Positions 33,093 to 47,806 are shown, numbered from the stretch's first letter. The stretch: 64,000 nt of DNA from Manihot esculenta (GCF_001659605.2 NC_035163.2:31956158-32020157); one strand, 5' to 3'. Numbers and translations are program-made. The notes: a model not told the origin generated them from the letters alone.

Positions 33093-34543
33093 GTTAACAT
33101 GGAGCTGAGAATATGTTAATTAGCCTGTAATTAACTTTCTCAAAGCATTAATTCTGTGGATAGTTGAAGCAATGCAACTATATATTCATAGCTTAATGCA
33201 TGCATGCGTATCAAACTCTTAAAAATTTATTGAAAACTTCATTTCTAGGCCAGCTAATTGAGTCACATTTTATTTATTTTTTGTTGGTGGATGCATAAAA
33301 TAATGTGTAAATTTTCAGATTATTTCTCTATGAAATCATAAATTTTATTGGTAAGAAACAGGAGCTCTCGTTATTGCCAATTTAATTAAATTTTTTTTTT
33401 ACCGATTACAAAGTTAGTTGTTTGCTTTAAAAGAAAATATTTAAAATGACATGTAATCACTTTGATATTTTTATAACATTATCTGAAAGGAATGAATAAT
33501 TATTACGTATTATATTTGACATAGTAAGCATCATAAATTATTGATCGGAATTCTTTTTTCCTTTTTTTTTTTTAAAAAAAATACTATATGCATGTATTAC
33601 AATTCAAAATTTCCTATCCGTACGGTTCTAATAATATAGCTTTTAAATGATTTATTTTCAAATGTTTAAGTAATGTGAATGTTGACATAGAATCAAGTGA
33701 ATTAAGTTATAAATTTTAGTTACTGAACTAAGTCTAAAGTAGGTTTTTAAAAATCTTATTCATAATATTTTCATTTTTTAAATTACTATTAAATAATAGA
33801 AAAATTATTTGTGTTATTGAAAAATAAGTTTTATATCCTCCAATTTCAAGGAAAGATATAATCTGATAAAATTGCTAATGGGCTGCACATCCTCCTCGGC
33901 GGAGCCAGGGAAATTCTAACTGATCGACCAGGACCAGAATGATTTATGAGCTCGATTCGTATTGGATTTGTCCAACTCTTCTTAAATCAGAATGAACTAA
34001 AATTAACGGTTTAATCCGATCCAAGTCATGAGAAAAAAAATGCAAAATTAATTTATCCCTGGAATTCATCCTAGATCAAGCCAAAACCATGATGAATTAA
34101 TCCGTCAATCAAGTTCAATTAGGTCATGAATCCAAACCGCTGATTTGACCCAAAATCAGACAAACCTGTCTGTGGCCATGTCAGTCTATTCCCACTTATG
34201 GTAATCCACTATCATCACAAAATATATTAATTATTTACACTGTCCATCTGCCTTCCAACCTCAATTTATAAATACAACGAGCATAAAAAAAAAAAAAAGG
34301 AACCTAAAGGAAAAAAAAAAAATCTGGAAGTATTGCAACTATAACAGGTAATAATAGAGGCTACACTGTAAATGAGTTAATTGTTGATAAAGAAATACAA
34401 TTTTCTGATAATAAAACTTTACAGATTCTGTGCACATCCTGATATAACAATTGTTGATGTCAATGAGTACAGACAATTTCTTCAGAAAAATTAACTTGGC
34501 CATTCCACAGCAGCCATTCTTTAACTGGTCAAATCCCAGATTC
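33093..34543. other. Intergenic region between HLS1-like pseudogene and HCF107
   Basis: About 1.45 kb, AT-rich, with several A/T homopolymers. No coding or repeat structure recognised. The right end (about 34300-34543) would hold the 3' UTR of HCF107. Confidence 0.5.
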
Positions 34544-37500
34544 TCACACTTCTGCGGTAGTTCTTTTCTTTGATCTCCATAATCTTCTTTGGGAAGCTCT
34601 CCATGGTGCTGGAGGCCCAGATGTTTCTAGTTTAATATCCAGCTTAGTTGGATCTAGAGACAACCTTACTTTAATAAAAGAATTCAAATCAAAGCCAGTT
34701 CCATTTTTTATACCATCGGCATCATTATCACTAGAAGGACCATCACTACTACTTTCTCTTTCTCCTGATATATTTCTCAAAGATTCTTGTGTCTTACTGT
34801 ATCGGTTCGGATCCAAGTTCAGCAGTTTCTTTACGCTGTCGATTGCCGGATCAATGATGTCTAGAAACCCCATAACCCATGAAGCATCATCCACAACTTC
34901 AGTCCGCTGTGAAACACAATGAAATTATTGAAACTTGCAGTTGATAGTAGCTCATGTTTACAGAATGCATATGTAAAAATGGCTTCTTGTAAATGTTTTC
35001 TTGCTTTTGTAAGGTTAAGGGAATTTAGGATAAGCTCTCATAAAAAGATAAGGCCAGCTAGAAAATGGGCGAATAATGGAGGCGAAAACAGCACGGTTAT
35101 GCCAAATAATAGGGATGAAGGCAAGAAGGCAGCTACTGACCTGCTGAAAATAAAGGTTACGAATCTCCTCAGCACGCACAGAATTTCCTTGATCCTCCTC
35201 AAATTGAGCCCAGGTCATCCATGTTATGTAACTTTGAGAATTTATGTTCAATGATGATCTAAATAGTCTACGAGCTAATGACAGGTTACCAGCTCTCTGC
35301 TCTAGAACACCCCAAGCCTGCAAGGGATGGCAAGTTTAATAATATAGATACTAAGGCTTCATTTGTTTTAGGTAAAATGTTTTACAAGAAAACATTTTCT
35401 ATATTTTATAGCGTTAAAAATGAGATAAATGCAATTAGCCACAACACAAAAAGCGCATCAGAGTATAAAAGCATTACCTGTAGACATCTAGCAGCACTTT
35501 CACTAGTTGAGTCGATTGAAAGAGCTCTCTGGTATAACTCTCTAGCAGTGGATATATTTCCTTCTTTCCATTCCATCCATCCCCAGGCCTAAATAGTTTG
35601 GGACTTCAGTCAGTCTGATCAAATTTTACATTGAACTTACAAACAAAGCAATCCTACAATCCCAAATTTGATTTGCAGGGAAATGAAGTTTTTCTGGTTA
35701 TTGTTTGATTGTGTTAAAATGAAATATATATCCAAAGGCATAATTGGGCAACTACAAGCTACGATTGTGAAGACCATTAGACAATGCTTTTTGAAAGATT
35801 ACCCTTTGACAAAAAAAAAAAATTCCTCACTCCAATCTAGTGGCCTAAGTGTGTTACGACAATCCAAAAAGAGAAGAAAATAATGAGGGTTACATTTTCA
35901 GATTCAATCTTTTATGTATAAATGAATGTAACATTAGCAAACTCTGAAATAATTGACAAATGACAGGAAAGGGACCAAGTTTTCAATAATCAAGGACAAA
36001 ATATGACAATAAAATGGATTAAGTTTCATTAATAGTTCTTGTTAATGCAGGAAGAAATGACTTACAATCCATACTGGTTGATGCCGTGGATCCAATTCAC
36101 TTGCTTTCCTGAACAACACTCGGGCAAGGTTTGCCGTAGAGTGTTTATATTCCAGTAAAGCAAGAGACTGAAGCAAAACAGGATCCCTAGGATTAAGTGA
36201 ATGGCCTATCTTCAAAAGTTTTCTTGCCACTTCAATATTGCCCATATTATATTCAAAAACTCCCCATACGTGCCATGCAAATCTATTCTTGGGGCTAGCC
36301 TGCACTGCTTTCTACAAAATAATGCAACGACAGTATAATTTTGTCAGTAAAAAAGGCTAGCAGTAGCCTAAACTAAGGGTTAGAAGATAAGTGAACATGA
36401 ACCAAATGAAGTGAAAAGGAGTATGGCATGAAAAGGAATACCTCAAATAGTTGCCTAGCAGCAAGGTTGTTTTCTTGTCGCATCTCCAATTGTGCCCATG
36501 CCTAATATCAAAATTATGAAATGGATTCAAGTAAAAGCACTTGTTACACAAGTAAACTGTGGTGGAATGTTCACTTTGCTAAAGATAAGAATGTTTAGGA
36601 AGCTCAGAACTTACAAGCCAACTGGCACAGCTTCTTGGGTTACACTTAGTGGCTTGCCTGAACAAGTAACGAGCTTGCTCATATCGATTTGCTTTAGCTT
36701 CCAACAATGCTAGTGTTTGGTATATGTATTCATTTCCACCAGAAAACTTGAGGCCTTTAGCAAGTAATTGTCTTGCCTTCTTGACATTTCCCTGTTTTAG
36801 CTCTAGAACTGCCCAACCATGCCAAGCAGCTGTATGTCTTTTGTCAGCAACTGTGGCTGCATCAAACAGTTCTCTTGCTCTCCTTATATTACCCATCTTA
36901 TTTTCCAAAACAGCCCAGCACTGTTCCAAGTGCACAAATACTTATAAGCTTTAAAGCATATATATATATAAAAGATAAGATTGCAAGCAGATAACAATTC
37001 ATCACTTTAAAATTAAATCTCCACATACTATCTCCTATCTTGGTTTAGGAGTAGCAAATGTTTTTTTTTCCTCCTGGAAATGAGTAAATGTGGTAATATA
37101 ATTCATCTGCAAACAGCGCCAGAATGTTGAAGAACGGTTACCTCCATGCATTCAGCTCCGAATTGAAATTCCTAGAAGCCATTTCTCATCATTGTCAAAT
37201 GGCGAGTCATTCCTTCTTTTAGCTTCTATATGTTTCTATCCTATTTATTATATTAAATAATTTGCAGAGGTTGATTCAATTACTGACCTGCCAAATGTAG
37301 GCATTTTCTCCATGAGTTGCCTGACAGCCCTTCTCGTACACAGCTCTAGCTTCTGCTGTTTTTGACTGCTTGTTCAGTATCTTCCCTAATGCTACATATG
37401 GCCTCCCATCTTCCGGCCAGTAAGAGATGCACTTCAAACAAAATCACAAAACCCAAACTTAAACACACTGCAAATTTCCCATAATACCCAATTGAAATTA

Positions 37501-38112
37501 CAATATAACAAATAGGGGGGGAGAAAAAGAGAGTTGATCGATGTATACCTTTTCTAGTATTTCCTGAGCTTCTGCATATCTGTAATTCCTAGCTAAAACC
37601 TTGGCCTTGTACAATGCCAAATCCAAATTCACCGTGAGAGGCTTGCCTTGAGAAGAACCAGCTGCCTCCACCCTCTCCGGTTCAAAAATTGGCATCTTCT
37701 TGGCAAATTCTTCAAGACCAGCATCAATGATCGCTGAAGATTTCTTTTTACTATCATCAACATTATTATCACTACCCTGAGTGGAGTCTTCTGAACCAGA
37801 AATCTCAACCACCGGCCGGCGAGCCACAAGAAGTCCCTCGAAGGAGTCTTTCTCTGACTTGATACTGCGTTCTGTTGCTCTGTTTCTTGGTGTTGATTCG
37901 GATTCGGAGAAGAGTGGTCTTTGGTCGAGAACCGGAGATGATTGCTTGGAGGAAGATGGGATTGGAAGGTTCTTGGTGGGGATTTTGAAAGAGAATTTTG
38001 AGCGGTACTTAATGTACTTTTGGTTAGTGTCTTGAGGAGAAGTGAAGGGACTGAAACTCGCTCTGGAGGAAGTGGAAGATGAAGAAGCAGAGGAGGAGGA
38101 GAAGAGCTGCAT
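34544..38112 (-). CDS. HCF107: HCF107, chloroplast RNA-binding HAT/RTPR repeat protein
   Basis: Eight exons, all joined in phase 0: 37549-38112, 37288-37431, 36615-36920, 36442-36501, 36066-36311, 35478-35588, 35141-35317, 34544-34906. All have GT-AG introns. The product is 656 residues, close to the family's usual length. The N-terminus is Ser-rich (transit-peptide-like). IDAGLEEFAKKMPIFEPERV and LDLALYKAKVLARNYRYAEA precede a row of TPR-like HAT repeats (AWAQLE, AWHGWAVLELKQGNVKKAR, AWHVWGVFEYNMGN, AWGVLEQRAGNLSLARRLF). HCF107 binds the psbH 5' end and stabilises it, and is needed for psbB expression in photosystem II biogenesis. The C-terminus is Arg/Lys-rich and ends at 34544. No stop or frameshift was seen, so the gene looks functional. 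Confidence 0.95.
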
Positions 38113-39776
38113 TTCTTCTGTGTCTTTTTTTTTTTTCTTTTTTCCAATGATTTTCTGTTATTAACGGATCAAACTGTTTCGTTTTGCATGAAGTCGTCAA
38201 TTATCATTATAACCTTTGGACACATTGTTTTTCTTTTAAATTGAAATTAGTATCATGCTATAGAAAATTTACAAACGTACGGGTAGTTGAGTAATTACAG
38301 CCTCAGAAGTCACTGGCCTCAGTGCTGCCACGTAGTTCACATGCGGTATGGCTTAGCCTTTCAATCTAGCTGGAAGATTTTTATGACACGCGGAGAAATT
38401 TTGTTGGTGAAGAATCGCGTTCTATCAGGGACAACAATCCCACAATTAGAAAAGTAAAATATAAAAATAAGTTAATCAAATCGTTTAAGCAGTTTAGCAT
38501 TTTTTGAAAAAAAAAAAAACAGAACTTAACTACTTAATTTGATTAAGTTTTTAAACTGTAAAAAGCAATTAATTAATCGAATTTTTTTTTTTTGAAATAG
38601 AGGATTGGGAAAATTGAATCTTAGACCTCTCAAAACTATAAGGATGCACTTTCCATCAGACTAAGACTCGGAGTGCAATTAATTAATCGAATTGAATCTC
38701 ATATTTGCTAAAGCATTTTATTAATTAAATTTTATTAAAATCATTGAATAAATAATCTTTAACCGGAAAAACAAGTAGTATTGAGATACATGCATACAGC
38801 AAACGAATTAAGCTAGTTGAAAAAATTAAATAAAATAATAAAATTTAAATAATTTTGAATATTATTTTTAAAATTTTATTTTATAATTCTTTCACTTGAA
38901 ATTTTAATTTTTAAAATCAAAACAATAAAATTTTATTTTTAATTTATAATTTAATAATAAATATTAAAAAAATAAAAAATAAAATAAAAAATAAAATGTA
39001 ATAAAAAACAACTATTGTTATAAACAATTATAAAAATTTTAAAATAATATAATAAAATCATAACGATTAAATTTAATATTAAATTTAAATATAAATTTAC
39101 AACAGCAAAAAAATCTCACCATTTTTAACATTCGTTATTTATTATACAACATATTATGCATACCAAAGCAACATGGATTCATTTCATAAAAGCCAAATAC
39201 GGTGAAGAAGTCGTTTTGGCCATTGTGCTTGACAAAAGATTGCTTCAGCAAACACCGAGGCAATTGTCACCAATAAATTTTGCAATCAAAGGAAATAGTA
39301 ACCAAGCAATGTATTATGCATTGATCACTCGTAGCTATTCAGCAAAAGCCAAATCAAAGACCATCAAAAGTACCAAGGAAGTAAACAATTTAAAGCATTC
39401 AATTTTTATTACATTAAAAGGTAAACAATTTAAAGATCAGTTGTTAAGTTCCACCTGATCTTCAACTGAAAGATCCACAAATGATCATCCAACCTGCAAT
39501 TCCAACTGATAGATCAATACAGGTGACAATTTTTATTACCATCCTCCTGTGATGGATCATCCAACCTGCAACTGATTTGAATGAAAAAAATTCCTTTAGA
39601 ATGAAAAAAAAATTCAACCTGATCTGTAACTGATATATCAGTGATTAAGTTGTATAGACCATGATATCTGGCTATCCATGTAGATGTTCCATCCTCATGA
39701 CCGTCTCAGCCAACACAATGATCATCCATGAAGAGGCAACCGTATTAACATAAATCTAATTATACTAACATAAATC
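38113..39776. other. Intergenic region between HCF107 and FIP1-like genes
   Basis: Holds the HCF107 promoter (right of 38112) and the 3' end of the FIP1-like transcript (left of 39777). It also holds the SINE at 38584-38674 and an AT-rich stretch 38820-39130. A 100-codon ORF at 39156-39458 resembles nothing I know. The phrase GATCATCCAACCTGCAA occurs twice near 39485-39565. Confidence 0.5.
38584..38674 (-). mobile_element. Short tRNA-derived SINE (possibly truncated) with 19-bp target duplication
   Basis: A 91-base insert lies between perfect copies of a 19-base sequence beginning GCAATTAATTAATC (38565-38583 and 38675-38693). On the minus strand it starts with TTAGTCTGATGGAAAG, close to a tRNA box A, then AGGTCTAAGATTCAA, close to box B, and ends in a poly-A run of about eleven. 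That arrangement and the long duplication fit L1-type retroposition. It is shorter than most plant SINEs, so it may be 5' truncated or a minimal type. Confidence 0.7.
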
Positions 39777-42700
39777 TCACTTCCATCTCCTATTTCGGGC
39801 AGGCCTTATATGTTTAGTTTCAACTGGATCACCTACCAAGTCAGCTTGGGGCGTCAGACTGTTATCTGGTTCCCTTTTAAATGCGACAGGATCCTTGAAG
39901 CGCTCCCTTCGTTTTTCCATCTTTGCTAGCGTGTCCAATATGTGTTGGTCATCATATACCTTGTTAGTTTCACATCTTCTTGGAACATTTTCATTGCAAA
40001 CAACTTTCTTGACATTGGATATATGTGCCGCACTTCCAGATGCATCTTTCTTTTCCAACGGGTCCTCTATGAATGGTTCTTCTGGCACAATCTGACCTTC
40101 CTCAATATCCAAACCTGCATTGTGCTTGGTAGCTGGAAACTTATCCAGCCATTTCCCATTATCTCGGCCGTCTTCAAGTTTTGAAATGCCAGTTCCAGTT
40201 TGGGCTGCTTTTCCAGTCTGGGTTTCATTAAAATCCTTCAAAACTTTCCGCTCCTTGGCAAACTTCAGATCCATCTTTTTGAATTTACCATTTGACATCA
40301 AACTTTCAGTATGGGAACATCTTCCAGAGGACTGCAGAAAGTATTTGTCATGGGAAAATGTTACCCAGTTACACCCAACTACAAATCAGATAAACTATCC
40401 AGCTACCAGAAAAAGAGGGAAGAGTTCAAGAACCATTTACAGATGAGTAAATATATCTGAAAACAATTGCAGCAGAGTACAACCTAAGTAATAACTTTAA
40501 ACACACTCCGAAATGACAAATTCGCACAAACTACCATTTTGAAGTTGTAAAGAGAATCACAGCTACGAGTATAGGAGATCATGACAACAGCTAGATGATA
40601 TGAGATTGGCTCATTTTAAACTTAGTTTATAAGGGTATCAAAATGTCCATATCTCACCGGTAAACATAATTAAATCGCCCCAATAAAAAAAAGGGGCTCA
40701 TGAATTGAGGAATGCTTTACTAAAATGGCAGTCAGTAATAGATGTTAAAACAAATGAAGAAGTGGAAAAGAAATGTATAATTGTTATATATAGTCATGCA
40801 TATATCTAAGTTCTATGTATATGCTAATGATAAAAAAACATCAAGCTACACATGTATGTAAGGTAAGTTGATCATCGCCATGAATGCCTCAAGAAGTTCT
40901 CAGCACTAATGTTCTATATAATGCAAAGCACTTACTTTCCTAATGACAAGTTACAAAATCAGGAAAATGCAAGAGATGGCAAAACTAGGAATTATATAAA
41001 CAATTAAAGATGCAATTAACAGCACAAGTCTATAAGGAAATGAGAAGAGGAACATTAAGATGAACTACAACTAAAAATGTGAAAGTATATTTTGCAAACT
41101 TTAAAAATTTACACAGTATTTGCAAAGCAAGACACTGATCATGGTAAGATCAAAATTATTGGACAGTCAAAATGCTTGGTCAGTAGCAACAGCGCATGAA
41201 AATAACATGGGCTTCCAAGGAAATGAATAAAACAGCAAACACAAAAAAGAAGGCAAATAAACCTCAAGAAAAGTTATTTCACAAATTGAAAACTACCAGA
41301 AACTACAACTCTATAGAATAAAAATTATTTACTGATGTCTCACTGCTACAGCACTTATCAATTTAGCATCTGAGATAAACTATAAAAGAAAGACGAAAGA
41401 TAATCAGGTAGGCAGAGGTATAGGACTGCGATCCCTAAAAACAAGTCACAATGAAAATCAGCACAAGCATGGCTTAATAGTAAGTGGAATAGAAATTCTC
41501 AAAACAAAATAGTCTTTGGAATGACTAATTAACTTGGTGAATTGAAAAATATCAACAGCGAAAAATGGCCCCTAATATTAATTTCCATGATATCAAATAA
41601 AATGCACGCCCAACTATCTCATCATTGTGTTATTAGCAATAGTGATCCTTTAGTTGGTACAGAGTACAGAGAAATCTGGGCAGGAAATGAGAGTGCTAAA
41701 ATCTGAGGATGATAACACCGCATATATCTATGGTGCAACCAGCAATAACCATCTGAAGTTGAAGAGCTTCACTAGCAGGGTAAACCAAATACTTTGTGAA
41801 CTAATTGAAGTCTAATTCTTTGGAGGCATGTAACATCATCATTGTGATGTAACAAGTTCCACTGGAAAAATAAAAATAAAAAAAAGCAAGCCAGTTTTCA
41901 GGATACAATTGCCCCTCTTCACAAGCCTGACTTAATTTTGAAGACACTCATAAACATCAAAATATTAGATTTATAAGAAAATGTATTACTTGTATGACCA
42001 AAATACCTTCTTCCAACATTTAACTAATAGACAACCTCTTGGACATTGGGGAATGTAAATAACACAGTTCTGAACCTACATTTCAGAAGAATTAATAAGC
42101 AAAATCAAGGAAATTAAGCAATATAAGCCCATATGTTTGTCAAAAATCTCAATACATGAAAATCTAATTTTCTAATAGTGCAAGCTGATACTTCTCAACT
42201 TTCTAAAGACTAGACAATGAGAAACTGATGTTCTCATTTCCAATATCATGTGACCTCCCAAGAAATTGGCAGCATGCTAACAAAGTAACTAAAGCAATTT
42301 GTGAGAACTGTTTGATACTGAGTGACTTGTCCATTTCTTTAGCCTGAATGTTCACTTTGACAATCATGTGCAGAAAAAGAATAAAGTTTAGGGACCTTTG
42401 AAATAAACTACATGGAAAATCATAACATGGAAGGATATGAAGACGAAGAAGCAATAAGATGGCATTCATGAGAATAAAAAGGAATTGCTCATAAGTAGAG
42501 CACTTATAAGTACAACGATACAAGCTTTTGACCTTGGTCTCCCCAAGTTTACCTTTCCTTCCCCAAAAATCAAGTCAACTGGATCATTGCACCTCCCGGA
42601 TGTGCGCTTATGCTCAACTCTACCCATCATATAGGAGTTTCTATTAAGAAAGCCAGCACCACTTTCTCCTTTAAACATTTTGCGTCTATGCCACTCCAAC

Positions 42701-44330
42701 TGCATATCATCAACTACCCAACCACCACTGGCAGATCTACATTTAGCATGAAATGTTTCATGTCTGGAAAATTTTTCATATGAACACGAGGACTGTTTGG
42801 CATAAAGCTCATCATCTTGATGTTTCAAAATAGATTCAACATGCATTTCATGCAGTACTCCACATTTCCGACTGCTTTTTCTTCTCCTCCAGTGAATCTG
42901 ATCATCAGTGTAAACAATATCTTCGTCTGCATTATCAACATCATTATGATTGTCAACCCATTGACTGCCCCTATATTTGTCACCACGTATTTCTCTCCTA
43001 TGTCTTCCATATCGATCAGCTACATCAAAAATTTCACTTCTTTGTGACATCTTATCCTTCCACCTTCCTTCATTGGCTTCATAAGATTCTATGTGAGACC
43101 AAGAGGGCAAATGCTGTTGATTCAGATTCCAATGCTCATCTGCAGTTTCCACACACCAAGAATTCCCCAAATTCAAAGGGGGACTGTAATCATATCTATC
43201 TCTTCTTCGGTGCATGTTTGTTTCTCTCCCAATAAATGGAATGTGTGAGTCACATTTTTGTAGCATCACATCGTCAACATTTTTATTAGCAAGCAAAAAA
43301 TCATCATAATTGGTTTTCTTCTCAGATTGCATTTTGTCACCCTTCCTTCTCCACTGAAGGCCTCTTTGTTTGAAATTTTTGTACTTGGAAACCGATATCC
43401 TGGAATCCCTGTAAGTGTGAGAAATTAGACCCTCAGGAGAGAGATCTCTTCCACCACAATCCCAATCTCTATCCACGTCTTCTCTGTCATCTAGCCCAAA
43501 TCTTCTTTTATGCAAATTGTCCTCATTCCAGTTCCTTCTTTCCATAGGTTTAATTTCATCTCTGATGCTCCGACGATATTTTATACGAGGATGTTTTCTG
43601 CAAATATCCCGGAAATGGTCATCTGCAAACCTTTCACCACCATAACAACTAAAAACATCTCGCTGTCTATCATATGGAAAATATCCTCCTTTATAATCAC
43701 CAAAATCATGCATCTTTTCAGACCGTCTGTGATGGTCCATGTATAACTGATTCCCACACATGGGAGAGGCATCATTATCAGTGTCAGGGAGGATCCTTCC
43801 TTCAGCAACTCTGCGAAGTCTCCTGTTTTTATTCCACCTTGCTTCCAGAATGGGACTTCTATTTCTTGAATAATGTTGGCTGTCATCTAGTTTTTTCACA
43901 CCTCCATGGCTTTCAGGGTACTTATTGTCAGATCCGACAAACTCCTGTAACATAGCACCTGAAGATTGCCTTCTTGAAAGACTGTCAGACCTTCCAGGAA
44001 TACTACATATACTGTCTCTGGATGCCTCAGAATCACTTCCAGAATAGGATGATGTCAGGCTAAAATGACTCCGGTAACCAATTGATAATTCTGTCTCGGA
44101 CAGATATTGTTCTGACTCGCACATATTTCTGCCATTTTCTTCCTCAACCTTCTCTATAGTTTCCATTTCTTCAGAAATCTCTGCTGATGTTTGAGCACTC
44201 ACCTTATGATGATGATGATACCTATCAGCACCAGAGTTCTGCTCTCTGTCATGACCACCAAGATCCAGAGGCATTTGACTAGGGTCTGACTGGGAATGCC
44301 TGATTATATAAAATTAATATTTTATCAATG

Positions 44331-44372
<42 letters not shown>

Positions 44373-47300
44373 CATGTTAAATAAGATGAGCTTCCCCATC
44401 ACTCTCCTTCAACTAAAAAAGTGAAAACTGAACCGGTGAGAAAGATCAGCTATTAAACATCCTTAACCTTAACTAAGTTTTGTTCAGTGAACAAGCAAAA
44501 ATATAAAGGCATATCAACTTTTTTCTTCTTACTAAATCACAGTAAGTGCATGAAACTAATAACATACCTTTTTATCCTTCATTTAGAAAATGTGATTTAT
44601 CAGGTTCAATGTCATTAATACGCACAAACAATCAACTTCAACATGGGAAATGCATGCATGTCAAAATAATTTGCATAAATCCATAGGAAATAATTCTGGT
44701 ATCTACATCTATAGCTAAATTAATGTTGTAGGATATCAAGACTAATGTCTAAATGGTTCAAACCTGTTAGTGGAAGAAGACCTTATATGTCCCATAGACT
44801 TTGCAGATGATTCATCTGCACTATCACTTCCAGAATAGTGGATGTCCCTCATATCATCCACATATAAATCCATGGTTTTTGATGCTTCAAGTCCACTTTT
44901 ATCTATATGGCACAATTCCTCATCATTAGTGCCAGAGGAATTCCCATTGGAATCTTGCACATTGATCTGCCTCAAATAATGTAATAAGCATCAACAGTGT
45001 GGGGTACACATTGAAAGACATAAACATAACTACACCAAAATTATACCTGTATCACAACATCAGAATCCCGAAGACGCGGACGCCTTAAATCCATTGTTGG
45101 TTGACGTCCAGTGGTGGTATCTTCAACCTGAATTGCTCTGCCTTTTGGCTGAACAAATAAAAATAAGTAATTGAACAACCATATCCAGTGAAACTCAGGT
45201 ATAGACATCACTATGAAACAAGTTTAATCAAAATGAATATCAGACAAAGAAAGCACGAGCAGTTCATTTAGAAATACCAATTCCAACTGCCTCACCACCA
45301 TATCAGCAGATTTTGATGTAGAACCAACTTGAGAAATATCCTCAACAATGGTCTCTTGAGCTGACCTCTCATGCTCCAATTCAATTTCAAAGGCCTGTTT
45401 TCATAAAAGCACATTATGGTTTGTAAACCTAGTTCCACATGTAATTTCACGACGACCATCAAGAGACACCCAAAAAAGACATCTCCAGTGCATGAGACTT
45501 CCTGCTTTGCAAGGGTTGCATATCATGCACAGCCTCTCCCATGACATTCAGGTTGGCAAAGCAGCAATTTTCACAAAGGCTTAGCCTCATCAAGAATTAC
45601 TAACAAAGGTTAAAATTACTCACCTGAGTAAGTTTCGAAGACTTTTTATTGTTGAACCTAGCATGCATGTAACATTGTTGACGCAATTGCTCCTACAGTA
45701 CATATTAGATAAAATAGTAACTAGATATTATTTCATACATAGTAGCAGCACAGTGATAACTGAAGTAAAACATCAATTGAACATATCCAAGTGAAAAGTT
45801 TTTCCCCCCTAATGGGGTGTCAAAGCCTCTGAGCACCTTATTAATTCTGAGTCTGACACATATGCAATCCCCTGATATCCACACATTAGATGAACCTAAC
45901 TTGAATGCATAAAGATCCAATTCTATGGCCAGAATACATGAAAACCTTTATGCTAGAAGGTCGCTAGAAAATTCACTGGAGTGGTACTACACAAGCACAC
46001 ATGTATATTAAAGTAAACCTTTTTCACCAAATGAAACATAATAGTACAATAATTTACCAGGGATATGCAGTACTGTTTCCAACTCTCTTCATTGAAACCA
46101 AAATTGAAGAAATCAGATATATCTACTCCAGGATTCTTCCATTTTTTCTCTTCAAATGCATCAATATTCACATCCAGTATAGTCCTGAAACGAAGAAAAA
46201 GACAGACTGTTACCATAAAATCATGAAGGAAATACTCCGAAAACCATCAAAATTAAAAGATTTAAAACCACCAAGCTAATAAGCAAATAAAATTTTCCAT
46301 TAGCCCAACAAATAACTTCCTTTTCATTTCAATTACAGAAAGAAGAATTATTTTTGTATGGACAGTACACAATGAAGCTTATAATAATCGTGAAGAAACC
46401 AGGATAGCCCGAATTAGGGTCATAGTTCAGTATACTAACCTATACCATGGAAGTGAGAAACCATAACCACCTGAATTGGCCATAGCACGATTATTAGCAA
46501 CCTGACCTGTGCTTGAGATCTTATTTTGCTTGCACCTGTTATCTTCCCATTCACCTCTGGCAGATTTGGAAGAACAAACCAACCCCACAGAATTATTGAC
46601 TTTATTATTACTTGAAAATGATGATCCATACGGTTTTAGATGCTGCATAATAGCACCAGAAATAGAAAAAAGAAACAGGTCTGGGTTATTCTTCCATTAA
46701 ATAGCGCTCTTTGTAAAATAGAACATAGGAAAAAAAAATGGAAACACATCATACTGCAATAGGAAGGCCCCAATCAAAACTGATTAATTTCAATACTGAA
46801 TCAATTAAGTCCCTACGAACCATCCATGCAGATACAAAGGATCAGGGGAGGGATCTTTGAGCTGCTTAAGTTAATCATTTCTGTGATTGTGAAGAATCTG
46901 AAGCCACCCAGTTAGCAAATACTTCACATTGCAACCAGTTCAGTAGTGATCTCTTCCGTTATGTTAGCTTCTAACGAAAATTGATAGGACGATTAAAAGT
47001 TTGTAAAATCCTTATTTCATCATGGAATCTCTCAACATATCTTATTTCCCTGTTCTTAGTTTGCCACAATCAAAGCGAGACTTAACTTGGTCAGAATAAC
47101 GATTCCCGATAACACACAAATATGCAACCATCAAAATCAAGTCGATGCAAAGAAATTAGCAATATATAATCAACAACCTAAGGTTGCAGGTTAGGTATAT
47201 AAATCATAAAATGATAAAAAACACCGAAACAAAGTCATTAAAAGCTAATATAAACATGCAAATATGATCTTCAAATTAACCGAAGATGGTGAACTTCTAC

Positions 47301-47806
47301 AAATTCAATACCTTATACTGTGGATACTGCGAGTTATAACCTCCCTTGACTCCATTCCCATGATCACTTCCAAGCCAATTAGCACTGGAATGCAAACCAT
47401 TCTTATCATGACTCCTTTTAATACTGCAAAAGCCATCATCATCTTCATCCTTCCCCTCCTCAAAACCATCGCAACAATCATTCCTCTCCGCAGCAACTGG
47501 GAACCCCTTACAATCCTCATCGTTCAAGACTATATTTAAATCATCCTCGCTATCACTTCCACCTGCCTCAGAAATGTTCGACTTCTCGCAGATTGAACTC
47601 AGCTGCTTCAAATCTGACTTAAGAATCCCCTCGTCAGGACTACGATTAACTTCCCTTGTAGTTACTTTATTGTTACATTCTTCCTCTTCTTCCTGTGGTT
47701 CTGTGTACAGTTTAGCGAAGTTTGATATGGAATTGATAGCAGAACTTGCTTGGACTTCGACGTCGGCGTATATATCGCCGAAATCGTCATCGATTAAATC
47801 CTCCAT
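39777..47806 (-). CDS. FIP1: FIP1-like subunit of the polyadenylation (CPSF) complex
   Basis: Nine exons: 47312-47806, 46440-46642, 46058-46184, 45624-45692, 45278-45394, 45047-45148, 44764-44966, 42553-44299, 39777-40331. GT-AG junctions keep one frame of about 1205 residues. The N-terminus (MEDLIDDDFGDIYADVEV) is acidic. Exon 3 encodes the Fip1 motif NPGVDISDFFNFGFNEESW, which contacts poly(A) polymerase and CPSF30/FIPS partners. The long exon 8 is rich in Arg, Ser, Asp and His and is of low complexity. The C-terminus DTLAKMEKRRERFKDP..RPARNRRWK is typical of plant FIP1 proteins. The last intron (40332-42552) is 2.2 kb and I saw no missed exon in it. Plants have two FIP1 types ([III] and [V]); the length fits [V], but I cannot decide. 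Confidence 0.9.
44333..44371. repeat. (GA)n microsatellite in FIP1 intron
   Basis: About 19 uninterrupted GA units, just upstream of the acceptor side of the large FIP1 exon. On the transcribed strand it is a (CT)n tract. It ends about 30 bases from the exon border at 44299 and could add to the pyrimidine tract. Confidence 0.95.

Noticed and set aside
39156..39458. 100-codon ORF in the HCF107/FIP1 interval
   Set aside because: Lysine-rich, in AT-rich sequence, without recognisable family or neighbouring exons.
40332..42552. Possible extra FIP1 exon in the 2.2-kb intron
   Set aside because: The flanking exons join in phase 0 and give a complete C-terminus; no open, conserved-looking piece was seen.
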